A DNA stretch of 64,000 bases from Aidingimonas halophila (GTDB lineage Bacteria; Pseudomonadota; Gammaproteobacteria; Pseudomonadales; Halomonadaceae), in the NCBI RefSeq assembly GCF_900106955.1, contig NZ_FNNI01000001.1, forward strand, positions 434,001 to 498,000, read 5' to 3'. The notes beneath the pieces are model-generated. The model searched no databases and was not told the origin of the DNA. It saw only the letters and a list, made by a program, of their open reading frames with translations. The translations under genes were made by a program, and so were the position numbers. Below, one piece after another: positions 9,965-18,703 of the stretch; the first letter of the stretch is position 1, and every line of letters begins with the position of its first letter.

Positions 9965-12568
9965 TCAAGCTTCTCCAAGCAACCCCAAACTGGCCATCGG
10001 CGTCTGACGCCGGACACTACGCGACAGGACATGTCCTATCATGCCGATCAGCAGGGCGCCGCCGAATGGCAACACCACCCAGAGTTCCCAATGCATGCGT
10101 GGGGATAGATCGAGCCAACCGAGGTACAAGCCAGCCGCAGCCAATTCCGCCAACAGGGCTCCCATCACACCACTGATCAGCCCGAGCAGCGCGAACTCGG
10201 CCCCTTGAATGCGGGAAATCAGCCGGTCGCCGGCCCCGAACACCCTCAGCAATCCGCTTTCATGAGCTCGTACCGGGCGACTTGCGATCAATGCGGCATA
10301 GAGCACGCTGATGCCCGCGAGCAATACCAGCAGCAGAACCAGCTCCACCGCATGCGTCACTTGGCTCAGCAGTTCTCTCACCCGCTCGAGGATGGCATCG
10401 ACATTGATCAGCGAGACGCCTGGAAAGGCTTCGGCCAGTTCACGTTGAAGCGCCCGTTCCTCGCTGTCGAGGTGAAATGCGGTGATGTAGCTGTGGCCGA
10501 AACGCTCCAGCACATCCGGCGGAAAAATGACATAGAAGTTGGGTCGAAAACTGTCCCAGTCGAGATCACGCAAACTGGTAATCTCCCCCGTGATCTCGGC
10601 ACTGCCAATGGCAAAGGTCAATGTATCGCCAACACGCAAGCCGAAGCGATCCGCTAACCCATCTTCCATCGATATGGGCACAGCGTCTCCAGCCGCATGC
10701 GCATCAACGGCACCCAGCCAGTTACCCTGCCCACCTTCGCCGAACCACTCGCCGGCAACGATCCGGTTCCCTTCCGGCACGTCACTACGCCATGTCAGGT
10801 TGAGTTCACGACGCAGCGCGTTATCCCCACGGGCCTCGTCCGGCACAGCCGCACGTGGATCATTCCCATTGATCTCACTGATCCGGCCTCGCACCATCGG
10901 ATAGAGCGCGCTACGCGAATCAGCAGCGCCCTCCAGCATCGATGAAAACGACTCACGTTCATTGGGCTGGATATTGATGGCGAAAAAATTGGGCGTATCG
11001 TCCGGCAACTGTGACTGCCAGGTCGTCAGCAGATCGCCTCGCACCAAGGCGATCATGGCCATGGCGGAGAAGGTGACAGAAAACGCGAGCAACTGGCCCA
11101 GGCTTGCCCGACGACGTCGCGCCAATTGACGCGCTCCCAACCGTACGACCAGGGCATTGCCACTGACGGTCGCCGGCACCCGTGAGGCCAGATGCAGAAC
11201 GCCCGTCATCAGCAAGGCCCCCAGGCCCCACAGCACGGCAAGCATGACCATGCCACCCGCGAGAATGGCCAGCGACAGCGTCAGATTGCCTGAGTAGAGC
11301 CACAGCAGACCGCCGAACACCAGACTCGCTACGCCGATCACGGCCCAGGCCGATGCCGGGAGTGGATCGAATTCGCGACGCAACACCTTGAGCGCGCTGA
11401 CACGTTTGAGCCGTAACAGCGTCGGGCCGGCAAATCCGGCCAGAATCGCCATCGCGGTAAGTATCCCCAGTAATAGCGGCATTGGCCCCGGAGGTGGCAA
11501 TTCCAGGGGAAGGAAGTTGCTCAACAGCATCAACAACCCAGCCTGACCGACAAGACCCAATATGGCACCGACGGCGGAAGCGGCCAATGCCAGCCAGAGC
11601 AGTTGCAACGCGAATAAACGTGTCAACTGGCGTTGGGTAGCGCCGAAACAGCGTAGCAATGCGGCCGTATCCAGATGGCGGTCGACATAGCGACGCGTTG
11701 CCATTGCCACGGCAACCCCCGCCAGCAGTACTGCCGCCAATCCCGCCAGACTCAGGTACTGTTCGGCCCGGGACAAAGCGTTACCGAGTTGAGGACGATC
11801 ACGCCGCACATCCTGGACCTCCACTCCCTCGGCAGCCAGGGTATCCAACCAATCCTGCAATGATGCGACGACCTCCGACGGCCCCCTGCCAAGCAGTTCG
11901 AACTCGACCCTTGACCCTTCCTGTACCAGCTCGGTCGCCTCGAGATCATCCATGTGCATCATCAAACGCGGATTGAAGCTGCCAAAACCCCCTTGTTGAT
12001 CCGGCTCTCGTTCAATCAATCCGGTCACGTCCAGGGATGTCGCGCCAAGTTGCAGTGAATCGCCTTCTTCAATATCCAGCAATTGGGCCAACCGGGGCGC
12101 GATCCAGACTTCGCCGGGTGCCGGACCTGTAGCTACTCGCTCGAGTTCCCCTTGCCGTTCGACATGGACCTCGCCGTAATGCGGGTACGCATCGTCAACC
12201 ACCTTGACGCTGGCGGGTTCGAAGGCGCCGTCGAAACTCGCCATCGAGACCATGTCAACCTGCTCACTCAGTGCCAGACCGGCATCCCTCAAGCGCTGGC
12301 GAATCTCATTGTCAAAGGGCCTGCTCTGTTCGAGCACCAGGTCACCCCCCAGCATCTGCCCCGCTTGGCGTTCCAGCCCTCGTTCCAGCCGGTCGAGAAA
12401 GAAACCGATCATCGTCGATGCCGCCACGGCAAGCGCCAATGCAACGAATAAGGCACGCACATCCGCAGCACGCAAATCCCGCCTGAGTCCTCGCCAGGAC
12501 AGCGCCAGCCAGTGCCCTCTCCCGGACGGCGCTTGGCCGCTCAAGGGGTCTCCCATTGCCGCGGTCAT
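9965..12568 (-). CDS. ybbP: ABC transporter permease, YbbP/FtsX family
   Basis: An 867-residue membrane protein with one N-terminal helix (VRALFVALALAVAASTMIGFFL), a large periplasmic MacB-like core domain, FtsX-type four-helix bundles in the middle (LAGLAAVLLAGVAVAMATRRY onward) and a second bundle at the C terminus (ELVLLLVLLAGISVLYAALI). The ATG at 12568 overlaps the stop of the ATPase gene as ATGA, behind GAGGTGGGCAT. The frame is open 12 codons further upstream. With YbbA it forms a type VII ABC system; in E. coli the pair is encoded beside tesA, as here, and is thought to act on hydrophobic or envelope-associated substrates. The substrate is unknown. Confidence 0.88.
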   Translation of the reverse strand: MTAAMGDPLSGQAPSGRGHWLALSWRGLRRDLRAADVRALFVALALAVAASTMIGFFLDRLERGLERQAGQMLGGDLVLEQSRPFDNEIRQRLRDAGLALSEQVDMVSMASFDGAFEPASVKVVDDAYPHYGEVHVERQGELERVATGPAPGEVWIAPRLAQLLDIEEGDSLQLGATSLDVTGLIEREPDQQGGFGSFNPRLMMHMDDLEATELVQEGSRVEFELLGRGPSEVVASLQDWLDTLAAEGVEVQDVRRDRPQLGNALSRAEQYLSLAGLAAVLLAGVAVAMATRRYVDRHLDTAALLRCFGATQRQLTRLFALQLLWLALAASAVGAILGLVGQAGLLMLLSNFLPLELPPPGPMPLLLGILTAMAILAGFAGPTLLRLKRVSALKVLRREFDPLPASAWAVIGVASLVFGGLLWLYSGNLTLSLAILAGGMVMLAVLWGLGALLMTGVLHLASRVPATVSGNALVVRLGARQLARRRRASLGQLLAFSVTFSAMAMIALVRGDLLTTWQSQLPDDTPNFFAINIQPNERESFSSMLEGAADSRSALYPMVRGRISEINGNDPRAAVPDEARGDNALRRELNLTWRSDVPEGNRIVAGEWFGEGGQGNWLGAVDAHAAGDAVPISMEDGLADRFGLRVGDTLTFAIGSAEITGEITSLRDLDWDSFRPNFYVIFPPDVLERFGHSYITAFHLDSEERALQRELAEAFPGVSLINVDAILERVRELLSQVTHAVELVLLLVLLAGISVLYAALIASRPVRAHESGLLRVFGAGDRLISRIQGAEFALLGLISGVMGALLAELAAAGLYLGWLDLSPRMHWELWVVLPFGGALLIGMIGHVLSRSVRRQTPMASLGLLGEA

Positions 12569-13323
12569 ATGCCCACCTCTTCGAGCGACAAAGGCGCGAG
12601 ACATCCCTCATCGAGTTGCAGACAGCGCTGACAGCGTCTGGCCAGGGCGTGATCGTGAGTGACCAGCACCAGGGTCGTACCGGCTTCCTGATTCAACTCG
12701 AACAGCAGGTCAATCACGCGCTCGCCGGTGGCAGGGTCGAGGTTGCCCGTCGGCTCATCGGCAAACACCAACTCAGGTAGGGTGACGAAGGCCCGAGCGA
12801 GAGCAACCCGTTGCTGCTCACCGCCCGATAGCTGCTTCGGCAAATGGTCGAGACGTTCGCCCAGACCGACCCGCCCCAACCATTCACGGCCACGAGCGTC
12901 GGCCCCGGCGGTCGGCGATAACTCAAGCGGCAACAGGACGTTCTCCAACGCCGTGAGCGTCGGCAACAACTGAAAATTCTGAAATACGAAGCCCACACGA
13001 CCGGCGCGCAACTGTGCACGTCCATCCTCGTCGAGGTCACCCAGGGATTCTCCGAACAACGACAATTCACCGCTGGTGGGGACATCCAGACCGGCCAGCA
13101 ACCCCAGCAAGGTGGACTTTCCCGCTCCACTGGCCCCTAGAATCGCTACGCTTTCGCCGGCGACTATCGACAGGCCCAGATCCTGCAGAATCGTCAACGG
13201 TCGTTCACCGCTAAGAACCTCCTTGCCGAGCTCGCGCGCTTGTAGTATCGGTGTTCCGTCGGACCGAGAGGATGAAGCCATGCTGCTGGACGAACGATTC
13301 GAACTGAACTCGCTATGTGACAT
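12565..13323 (-). CDS. ybbA: ABC transporter ATP-binding protein YbbA
   Basis: An ATPase of the LolD/MacB type: Walker [18 protein letters not shown]-loop [17 protein letters not shown], signature [15 protein letters not shown], Walker [13 protein letters not shown] and H-loop LVTHDHA. I choose the ATG at 13323 (252 residues) because AGGGAG stands about ten bases upstream. The next ATG, at 13281, has no ribosome binding site. This start places 44 bp inside the 5' end of the divergent tesA. The gene is coupled to the YbbP permease by an ATGA overlap. Confidence 0.9.
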   Translation of the reverse strand: MSHSEFSSNRSSSSMASSSRSDGTPILQARELGKEVLSGERPLTILQDLGLSIVAGESVAILGASGAGKSTLLGLLAGLDVPTSGELSLFGESLGDLDEDGRAQLRAGRVGFVFQNFQLLPTLTALENVLLPLELSPTAGADARGREWLGRVGLGERLDHLPKQLSGGEQQRVALARAFVTLPELVFADEPTGNLDPATGERVIDLLFELNQEAGTTLVLVTHDHALARRCQRCLQLDEGCLAPLSLEEVGI

Positions 13324-13981
13324 ACGTCGCAAACTCCCTGGGTGGTATCGACCGGCCGGGGTCGTGGCCACATTGATCATATCACTATTGCTCGCTGCTC
13401 CCCTCGCAGCCGATGACACTCCTCACCTACTGATCATGGGCGACAGCCTGAGTGCCGCCTACGGTATCGACGAAGATGAGGGGTGGGTCAGTCTATTGGA
13501 AGACCGACTCGGGGATCAGGCCGACGTGACCAATGCCAGCATCAGTGGAGAAACCACATCCGGCGGCGCGCAACGACTGCCCGATCTGTTACGACAGCAT
13601 GAACCCGAGATCGTGCTGTTGGAGTTGGGTGGTAACGATGGCCTGCGTGGTCTTCCCCCTGACCAGATGCGCGCCAACCTGGCCGCGATGATCGAGCAAA
13701 GTCAGGAGACAGGAGCCCAGGTACTGTTACTGGGCATCGACATCCCTCCCAACTATGGCCAGGCCTATCGTGACGCGTTTCGCAGCGTATATACCGAACT
13801 GGCAGACGACCATGACGTTTCCCTGGTGCCTTTCATCCTGGAAAATGTGGCAACCCGCGACTCGATGATGCAGGACGACGACATCCATCCCACTGCCAGT
13901 GCCCAGCCGACGATTCTGGACAACATCTGGCCGGCACTGGGGCCCCTGCTCGAAGGCGAAAGTGATGACGCTCAGGAGTGA
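13280..13981 (+). CDS. tesA: Multifunctional acyl-CoA thioesterase I / lysophospholipase L1 (periplasmic)
   Basis: An SGNH hydrolase of 233 residues. Block I is LLIMGDSLSAAYG (Ser56), block III is ELGGNDGLRG and block V is DDIHPTASAQ, supplying the catalytic Asp and His. The ATG at 13280 follows GAGAGGATGAAGCC. The signal peptide has an unusually long polar n-region before the hydrophobic core VVATLIISLLLAAPLAA, so a later start is possible. It is divergent from ybbA-ybbP, as in E. coli, and its last ten bases overlap the convergent EamA gene. Confidence 0.92.
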   Translation: MLLDERFELNSLCDIRRKLPGWYRPAGVVATLIISLLLAAPLAADDTPHLLIMGDSLSAAYGIDEDEGWVSLLEDRLGDQADVTNASISGETTSGGAQRLPDLLRQHEPEIVLLELGGNDGLRGLPPDQMRANLAAMIEQSQETGAQVLLLGIDIPPNYGQAYRDAFRSVYTELADDHDVSLVPFILENVATRDSMMQDDDIHPTASAQPTILDNIWPALGPLLEGESDDAQE

Positions 13982-14865
13982 TCGACGACCCCCTCGGGAG
14001 ACGTCTGTGATTGTTGCAGCGCCAATCCTCCGAGGATCAGTACCAGGCCGATGAGCGTTGACGCCAGAATCGGTTCGCCCACCACCAGGTTAAGCAATAA
14101 CAAAGACACCGGTGGTGCCAGAAATATCAGATTGGCAACCCGTGCCGTCCGCGAGATTCGCTGGACGGCGAATTGCCACAACACGAACGCGATACCCATT
14201 TCGAACAAGCCGACATAGATACCGGCACCGAACGCCACGCTGCCATGCCACTGAATCCCCGGTCCAAATAACAGCAACACCGTCAGTACCGGCAGACCGA
14301 CACTGAAGTTCTGCCACTGAGCGATCAACGGTGGCCTGGGATCCCGGGCATTGAGTAACCAGTACAACGCCCAGAGCAGAGTCGAGGCCAGAGCAAAACC
14401 GACACCGAGAGGATCGGCGAAGGCCACATCCATGACGGCACCGCGCGTGGCAATGACCCACACCCCACTATAGGCAACCAAACCGGCGAGGACATCGATA
14501 CGCGTCAGCCGCTGACCGAGAATGGGGACGGCGAGAAAGGCCATCGCCAACGCCCAGGTATAGTTGAGCGCCATTGCCTCCTGACCGGGTAAACGATCAT
14601 ATGCCGCAAACAGCACGAGATAGTAGGCCGCCGGATTCATCAACCCGGCCCAAGCGGCCGTTCGCCACCCCTGCCGAAAGGCTTGCATCAGGCGGCCTTC
14701 CCGATAGACCAGGCCCCCCATCAGCACCCATGAGACCAACGCCGCCAACCACATCAGTTCCAGCGGTGTCATGTAGGACAGCGCGATCTTGAACGCGGTT
14801 GCCACCGTTGACCACAGCCCAACCGCCCCCAGACCACAGAGCATGGCGCGACGTTCCAGTGTCAT
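13972..14865 (-). CDS. EamA/DMT-family transporter
   Basis: About 297 residues with ten hydrophobic segments in two homologous halves, the EamA arrangement. The ATG at 14865 follows GGGGAGTCCAC; the frame continues ten codons upstream. PAAYYLVLFAAYDRLPGQEAMALNYTWAL and LASTLLWALYWLLNARD are typical of the drug/metabolite exporter family. Substrates in this family range from amino acids to sugars and cannot be read from the sequence. Confidence 0.85.
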   Translation of the reverse strand: MTLERRAMLCGLGAVGLWSTVATAFKIALSYMTPLELMWLAALVSWVLMGGLVYREGRLMQAFRQGWRTAAWAGLMNPAAYYLVLFAAYDRLPGQEAMALNYTWALAMAFLAVPILGQRLTRIDVLAGLVAYSGVWVIATRGAVMDVAFADPLGVGFALASTLLWALYWLLNARDPRPPLIAQWQNFSVGLPVLTVLLLFGPGIQWHGSVAFGAGIYVGLFEMGIAFVLWQFAVQRISRTARVANLIFLAPPVSLLLLNLVVGEPILASTLIGLVLILGGLALQQSQTSPEGVVDHS

Positions 14866-14939
14866 GTGGACTCCCCAGGCAACGACCCGAGCCAACCGAA
14901 GCCCGGGATGGAAAATGAATTCCTGTAGTTCGACTTGAA

Positions 14940-15209
14940 TTATCGATCGATATGGCCCAGATCTCTTTCCGGATCCAGCCGGTCTCGTATCTGTTGTTTG
15001 AGCGATTTGATATCGGGAAAACCGCCGTCCCGTTTACGTTCCCAGACCAACTCGTCGTCATATCGGATAGCAAAATGACCGCCGTGACTGGGAATCAGTG
15101 CGACTTCGTCGAGTTGTTCGCCAAAGGTCGACAACAACTCCTGCGCATACCAGCCCGCACGCAAGAGCCATTGGCATTGCGTGCAATAATGGATCGCCAC
15201 GCGCGCCAT
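14940..15209 (-). CDS. SelT/SelW/SelH-family (Rdx) protein with CxxC motif
   Basis: An 89-residue thioredoxin-like protein. IHYCTQCQWLLRAGWYAQELL carries Cys9 and Cys12 where selenoprotein W has Cys-x-x-Sec, so this is the cysteine form and no selenocysteine is used. SHGGHFAIRYDDELVWERKRDGGFPDIK matches the bacterial Rdx family. A redox role is known only in outline. It stands alone between the EamA gene and the LOV gene. Confidence 0.85.
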   Translation of the reverse strand: MARVAIHYCTQCQWLLRAGWYAQELLSTFGEQLDEVALIPSHGGHFAIRYDDELVWERKRDGGFPDIKSLKQQIRDRLDPERDLGHIDR

Positions 15210-15426
15210 GAACTGTAACCCCTGTATTCATCGATGGTTCAGGCATCATATCAGTTCGCCTTACCGGCCTCATCCAGCCATCCGGGACCCAGCATGTCCC
15301 TGCTCCGCTGGTCCGCACCGAACGACCGACGGCCGTCCCGATATCGAATCCGGTGAATAACAGGCGCAACACGTTGAAATCCGGCCGTTGGCTGGCCATT
15401 ATGTGCTCTGATAGGTATAGACAGGA

Positions 15427-15861
15427 ATGTGCAGCACAATGAAAAGACCTCCCATGATCAGCTCGGATCTCCTGGAACGCATCGTCAATGCCTCTGAAGA
15501 CGGCATCGTGGTGGCCGAACAGGAAGGTGACGAGAACATCCTTATTTACGTCAACGAGGGGTTCGAACGACTGACTGGCTATAGCGCCGACGAAATCCTC
15601 TATCGTGATTGCCGTTTCCTTCAAAACGAGGACAGTGATCAGCCGGCGTTGGCCAACATTCGCCAAGCGCTGGCCGAGGGTCGTCCCTGTCGAGAGATCT
15701 TGCGCAATTACCGCAAGGATGGAACCTTGTTCTACAACGAGCTATCGATCACGCCAGTCTACGACGACGCCGATCAACTCACCTATTTCATCGGGGTTCA
15801 GAAGGATGTAACCCAGCGAGTCGAGGCTTTCCAGGAACTGGAACGGCTCAAGGCCCGATAA
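15427..15861 (+). CDS. Short LOV-domain blue-light photoreceptor
   Basis: A 144-residue protein that is almost entirely one PAS/LOV domain. The flavin-binding motif reads GYSADEILYRDCRFLQNED, with the adduct-forming Cys62. The usual GxNCRFLQ has Asp in place of Asn, as in the Pseudomonas putida short LOV protein SB1-LOV, which it resembles along its length (IVNASEDGIVVAEQEGD, CREILRNYRKDGTLFYNELSITPV, YFIGVQKDVT). A short C-terminal helix (VEAFQELERLKAR) is the Jalpha-type dimerisation segment. There is no attached kinase or HTH, so signalling must go through a partner. Starts at 15427, 15439 or 15454 are all possible. Confidence 0.88.
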   Translation: MCSTMKRPPMISSDLLERIVNASEDGIVVAEQEGDENILIYVNEGFERLTGYSADEILYRDCRFLQNEDSDQPALANIRQALAEGRPCREILRNYRKDGTLFYNELSITPVYDDADQLTYFIGVQKDVTQRVEAFQELERLKAR

Positions 15862-15951
15862 CACGATATCATCGCAACGAGCACTAGCCTTTCCCCCGTC
15901 CGACCACTATCATCGTGGCCCATCGACACATTTCCAACCAAGTGGATTTTC

Positions 15952-17613
15952 ATGGCGCAATACGTCTATACCATGAACCGGGTGGGCAAGGTTGTCCCGC
16001 CTAAACATCAAATTCTCAAGGATATTTCCTTATCCTTCTTCCCCGGCGCCAAAATCGGGGTATTGGGCCTCAATGGGGCAGGCAAGTCGACACTGCTGCG
16101 TATCATGGCAGGCGTGGACACCGAATACGAAGGCGAAGCGCGCCCCATGCCGGGCATCAATGTCGGGTATCTTCCTCAGGAACCGCAACTCGATGATGAG
16201 AAGAATGTCCGCGAGACCGTCGAAGAGGCGCTCTCTGACCTCAAGGAGGCCCAGGCCAAGCTGGACGAAGTCTATGCCGCCTATGCCGAACCCGATGCCG
16301 ACTTCGATGCCCTGGCAGCCGAGCAGGCGCGTCTGGAAAACATGATCGAGGCCGCTGACGCGCACAACATCGATCGCAAATTGAATGTTGCCGCCGAGGC
16401 CCTGCGACTACCGCCCTGGGAAGCCAAGGTAGGTAACCTGTCAGGTGGTGAGCGGCGTCGCGTCGCGCTTTGCCGATTACTGTTATCCAACCCCGATATG
16501 TTGCTGCTCGATGAGCCGACCAACCACCTCGATGCCGAGTCGGTGGCCTGGCTCGAGCGTTATCTGCATGACTACAGCGGTACGGTCGTTGCCATTACCC
16601 ACGACCGCTACTTCCTGGACAATGTGGCAGGCTGGATTCTGGAACTGGACCGTGGCCAGGGAATTCCCTTCGAAGGCAACTACTCTCAGTGGCTCGAAGC
16701 CAAGGATAAACGCCTGGAGCAGGAAGCCAAACAGGAAGTCTCGCGCCAGAAAGCGATCAAGCAGGAGCTCGAGTGGGTTCGTAGCAACGCCAAGGGGCAG
16801 CAGTCCAAGAGCAAGGCGCGTCTGGCACGTTTCGAAGAGATGCAGTCCGGCGATTTTCAGAAGCGCAACGAAACCAACGAAATCTATATTCCTCCCGGTC
16901 CACGCCTGGGTGACAAGGTCATCGAATTCCATAACGTCAGCAAGAGCTTCGATGGCCAGCTACTTTACGAGGATCTCTCCTTCCAGGTACCCAAGGGAGC
17001 GATCGTTGGTCTGGTTGGAGGTAACGGTGCCGGCAAGTCGACTCTGTTCAAGCTGATTACCGGCCAAGAGCAACCCGACAGTGGTGAAGTCGTTCTGGGC
17101 GATACCGTCGACATCGCCTATGTCGAACAGATGCGCGATGCACTGGACAACAAGCAGACCGTCTGGGAAGCCGTGTCCGGCGGCCAGGACATGCTCAACA
17201 TCAACGGCTATGAAGTGTCATCGCGTGCTTATGTCGGTCGCTTCAACTTCAAGGGCAACGATCAACAAAAGCGTCTTTCCGAGCTGTCCGGTGGTGAACG
17301 CGGACGCTTGCAACTCGCCCAGACCCTGAAACAGGGCGCCAACGTGCTGTTGTTGGATGAACCCTCCAACGACCTGGACGTGGAAACCCTGCGAGCCCTG
17401 GAAGAAGCGCTGTTGGCTTTCCCCGGTTGCGCCCTGGTCATCTCGCACGACCGTTGGTTCCTTGACCGGATCGCAACGCATATTCTTGGCTTCGAAGGCG
17501 ATTCCAACGTGGTCTTCTTCGAAGGTAACTACACCGAGTACGAGGCGGACCACAAGAAGCGAGTCGGCGACGATACCCCCCACAGGATGAAGTACAAGAG
17601 AATCGACGCCTGA
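15952..17613 (+). CDS. ettA: Energy-dependent translational throttle protein EttA (ABC-F)
   Basis: A 553-residue ABC-F protein with two nucleotide-binding domains: Walker [17 protein letters not shown] and GGNGAGKSTLFKLITG, signatures NLSGGERRRVALCRLLL and ELSGGERGRLQLAQTL, Walker B LLLDEPTNHLD and LLLDEPSNDLD. It opens MAQYVYTMNRVGKVVPPK, typical of EttA, and a charged linker of about 80 residues joins the domains. It binds the ribosomal E site and gates the first elongation steps according to ATP/ADP. It is monocistronic with a terminator at its end. Confidence 0.96.
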   Translation: MAQYVYTMNRVGKVVPPKHQILKDISLSFFPGAKIGVLGLNGAGKSTLLRIMAGVDTEYEGEARPMPGINVGYLPQEPQLDDEKNVRETVEEALSDLKEAQAKLDEVYAAYAEPDADFDALAAEQARLENMIEAADAHNIDRKLNVAAEALRLPPWEAKVGNLSGGERRRVALCRLLLSNPDMLLLDEPTNHLDAESVAWLERYLHDYSGTVVAITHDRYFLDNVAGWILELDRGQGIPFEGNYSQWLEAKDKRLEQEAKQEVSRQKAIKQELEWVRSNAKGQQSKSKARLARFEEMQSGDFQKRNETNEIYIPPGPRLGDKVIEFHNVSKSFDGQLLYEDLSFQVPKGAIVGLVGGNGAGKSTLFKLITGQEQPDSGEVVLGDTVDIAYVEQMRDALDNKQTVWEAVSGGQDMLNINGYEVSSRAYVGRFNFKGNDQQKRLSELSGGERGRLQLAQTLKQGANVLLLDEPSNDLDVETLRALEEALLAFPGCALVISHDRWFLDRIATHILGFEGDSNVVFFEGNYTEYEADHKKRVGDDTPHRMKYKRIDA

Positions 17614-17652
17614 GGCACTCTGCGCCGATTATTAGCTTTGTACTGTAAAATG

Positions 17653-17684
17653 AACCCCAAGGCCCCTGAGGACCTTGGGGTTTT
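17653..17684 (+). terminator. Rho-independent terminator of ettA
   Basis: A perfect ten-base stem AACCCCAAGG / CCTTGGGGTT with a ten-base loop, running into TTTT, begins 39 bp after the ettA stop. It may also act on the convergent acyltransferase gene, although the T-run on that strand is poor. Confidence 0.85.
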
Positions 17685-17730
17685 CTTATGGCTGACGGCG
17701 TATCGCCCCGGTTTTAACTGAAGCGGGGTA

Positions 17731-18645
17731 TCAATAGAAGCCGGGCTCCCCCTCCGGTCGGGTCTTGAAGCGACGGTGCAACCAGAGATACTGCGTGGGT
17801 GCCTTACGGATCGCTTGTTCGATGAAGGCATTGATCCGGGTCGCGTCCTCCACGTCATCCCCCGTGGGAAAATCCGCCAAGGGCGGCAGGTATTCCAGAG
17901 TATAGGTGCGGTCATCGGGATTACGGTGGAACACCAGCGGCATCACGGGCGCCCCCGTCATACGAGCCAGCTTGGCAGTCAGCTTGATCGAAGCCGCCTC
18001 GATTCCAAAAAAAGGGGCGAAAACACTGACGTCACGGCCGAAATCCTGATCAGGCGAATACCAGACCGCATGGCCTGCCTTGATGCGACGCACCGCTCCG
18101 CGTAGATCATGACGATCGATGGCTTCACCGAAGATACGATTACGCGCACGGGTCATGAAGCGTTCGAAAAGCGGATTATCATGTGGCCGATACACCGCAT
18201 CGGCAGGAAAGAAAAGTGAATGCAAGGCCCCACCGAGATCCAGTGTGGAGAAATGGACACCGACGATCAGCGCTCCCTTGCCCTGCGCGAGTGCACGATG
18301 CATGTGTTCTTGACCCTGGAAAGACACCCGGTGCCGGAAATCCTCCGGATCCCGGCACCAGCCAGTGGCGGTCTCCATGATACCGATGCCATTATCGATG
18401 AAGGTATCGCGCACCATACGGCGTCGCTCACTGTCGCTTTTTTCAGGAAAGCACAAGCGCAGGTTGGTGTCGGTGATATGACGGCGGCGGCGAACCAGTC
18501 GCCAGCTCAACCACCCTACCGCTTTCCCTAGCCACAGCTTGAGCCGCCATGGCAACCAGGCAACCACCTTCATCAGGGCGATGGCCAACCAGGTCGGCCA
18601 AAAGCGTGGATGGGCAAACGATGACGGATAGACTCTCTTGGCCAT
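17731..18645 (-). CDS. Lipid A biosynthesis lauroyl/myristoyl acyltransferase (LpxL/LpxM/LpxP type)
   Basis: A 304-residue inner-membrane acyltransferase. An N-terminal anchor (WLAIALMKVVAWLPWRLKLWLG) is followed by the HX4D motif His131-x4-Asp136 in GVHFSTLDLGG and by VWYSPDQDFG and APVMPLVF, all typical of the Kdo-dependent late acyltransferases. It adds a secondary acyl chain to lipid A from acyl-ACP. Which of LpxL, LpxM or LpxP it equals cannot be decided here. A second, divergent member of the family lies in the pigment cluster at 52994. Confidence 0.88.
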   Translation of the reverse strand: MAKRVYPSSFAHPRFWPTWLAIALMKVVAWLPWRLKLWLGKAVGWLSWRLVRRRRHITDTNLRLCFPEKSDSERRRMVRDTFIDNGIGIMETATGWCRDPEDFRHRVSFQGQEHMHRALAQGKGALIVGVHFSTLDLGGALHSLFFPADAVYRPHDNPLFERFMTRARNRIFGEAIDRHDLRGAVRRIKAGHAVWYSPDQDFGRDVSVFAPFFGIEAASIKLTAKLARMTGAPVMPLVFHRNPDDRTYTLEYLPPLADFPTGDDVEDATRINAFIEQAIRKAPTQYLWLHRRFKTRPEGEPGFY

Positions 18646-18703
18646 AGAAGCAACAGCACTCAGTCGATAAAGGCGGCCATTGTAGACCGCCGCTCCCCTT
18701 TCG

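Noticed and set aside
17731-18645. LpxL-type gene as part of the aryl polyene system
   Set aside because: It is 30 kb away, single, and close to standard lipid A acyltransferases; the cluster has its own member.
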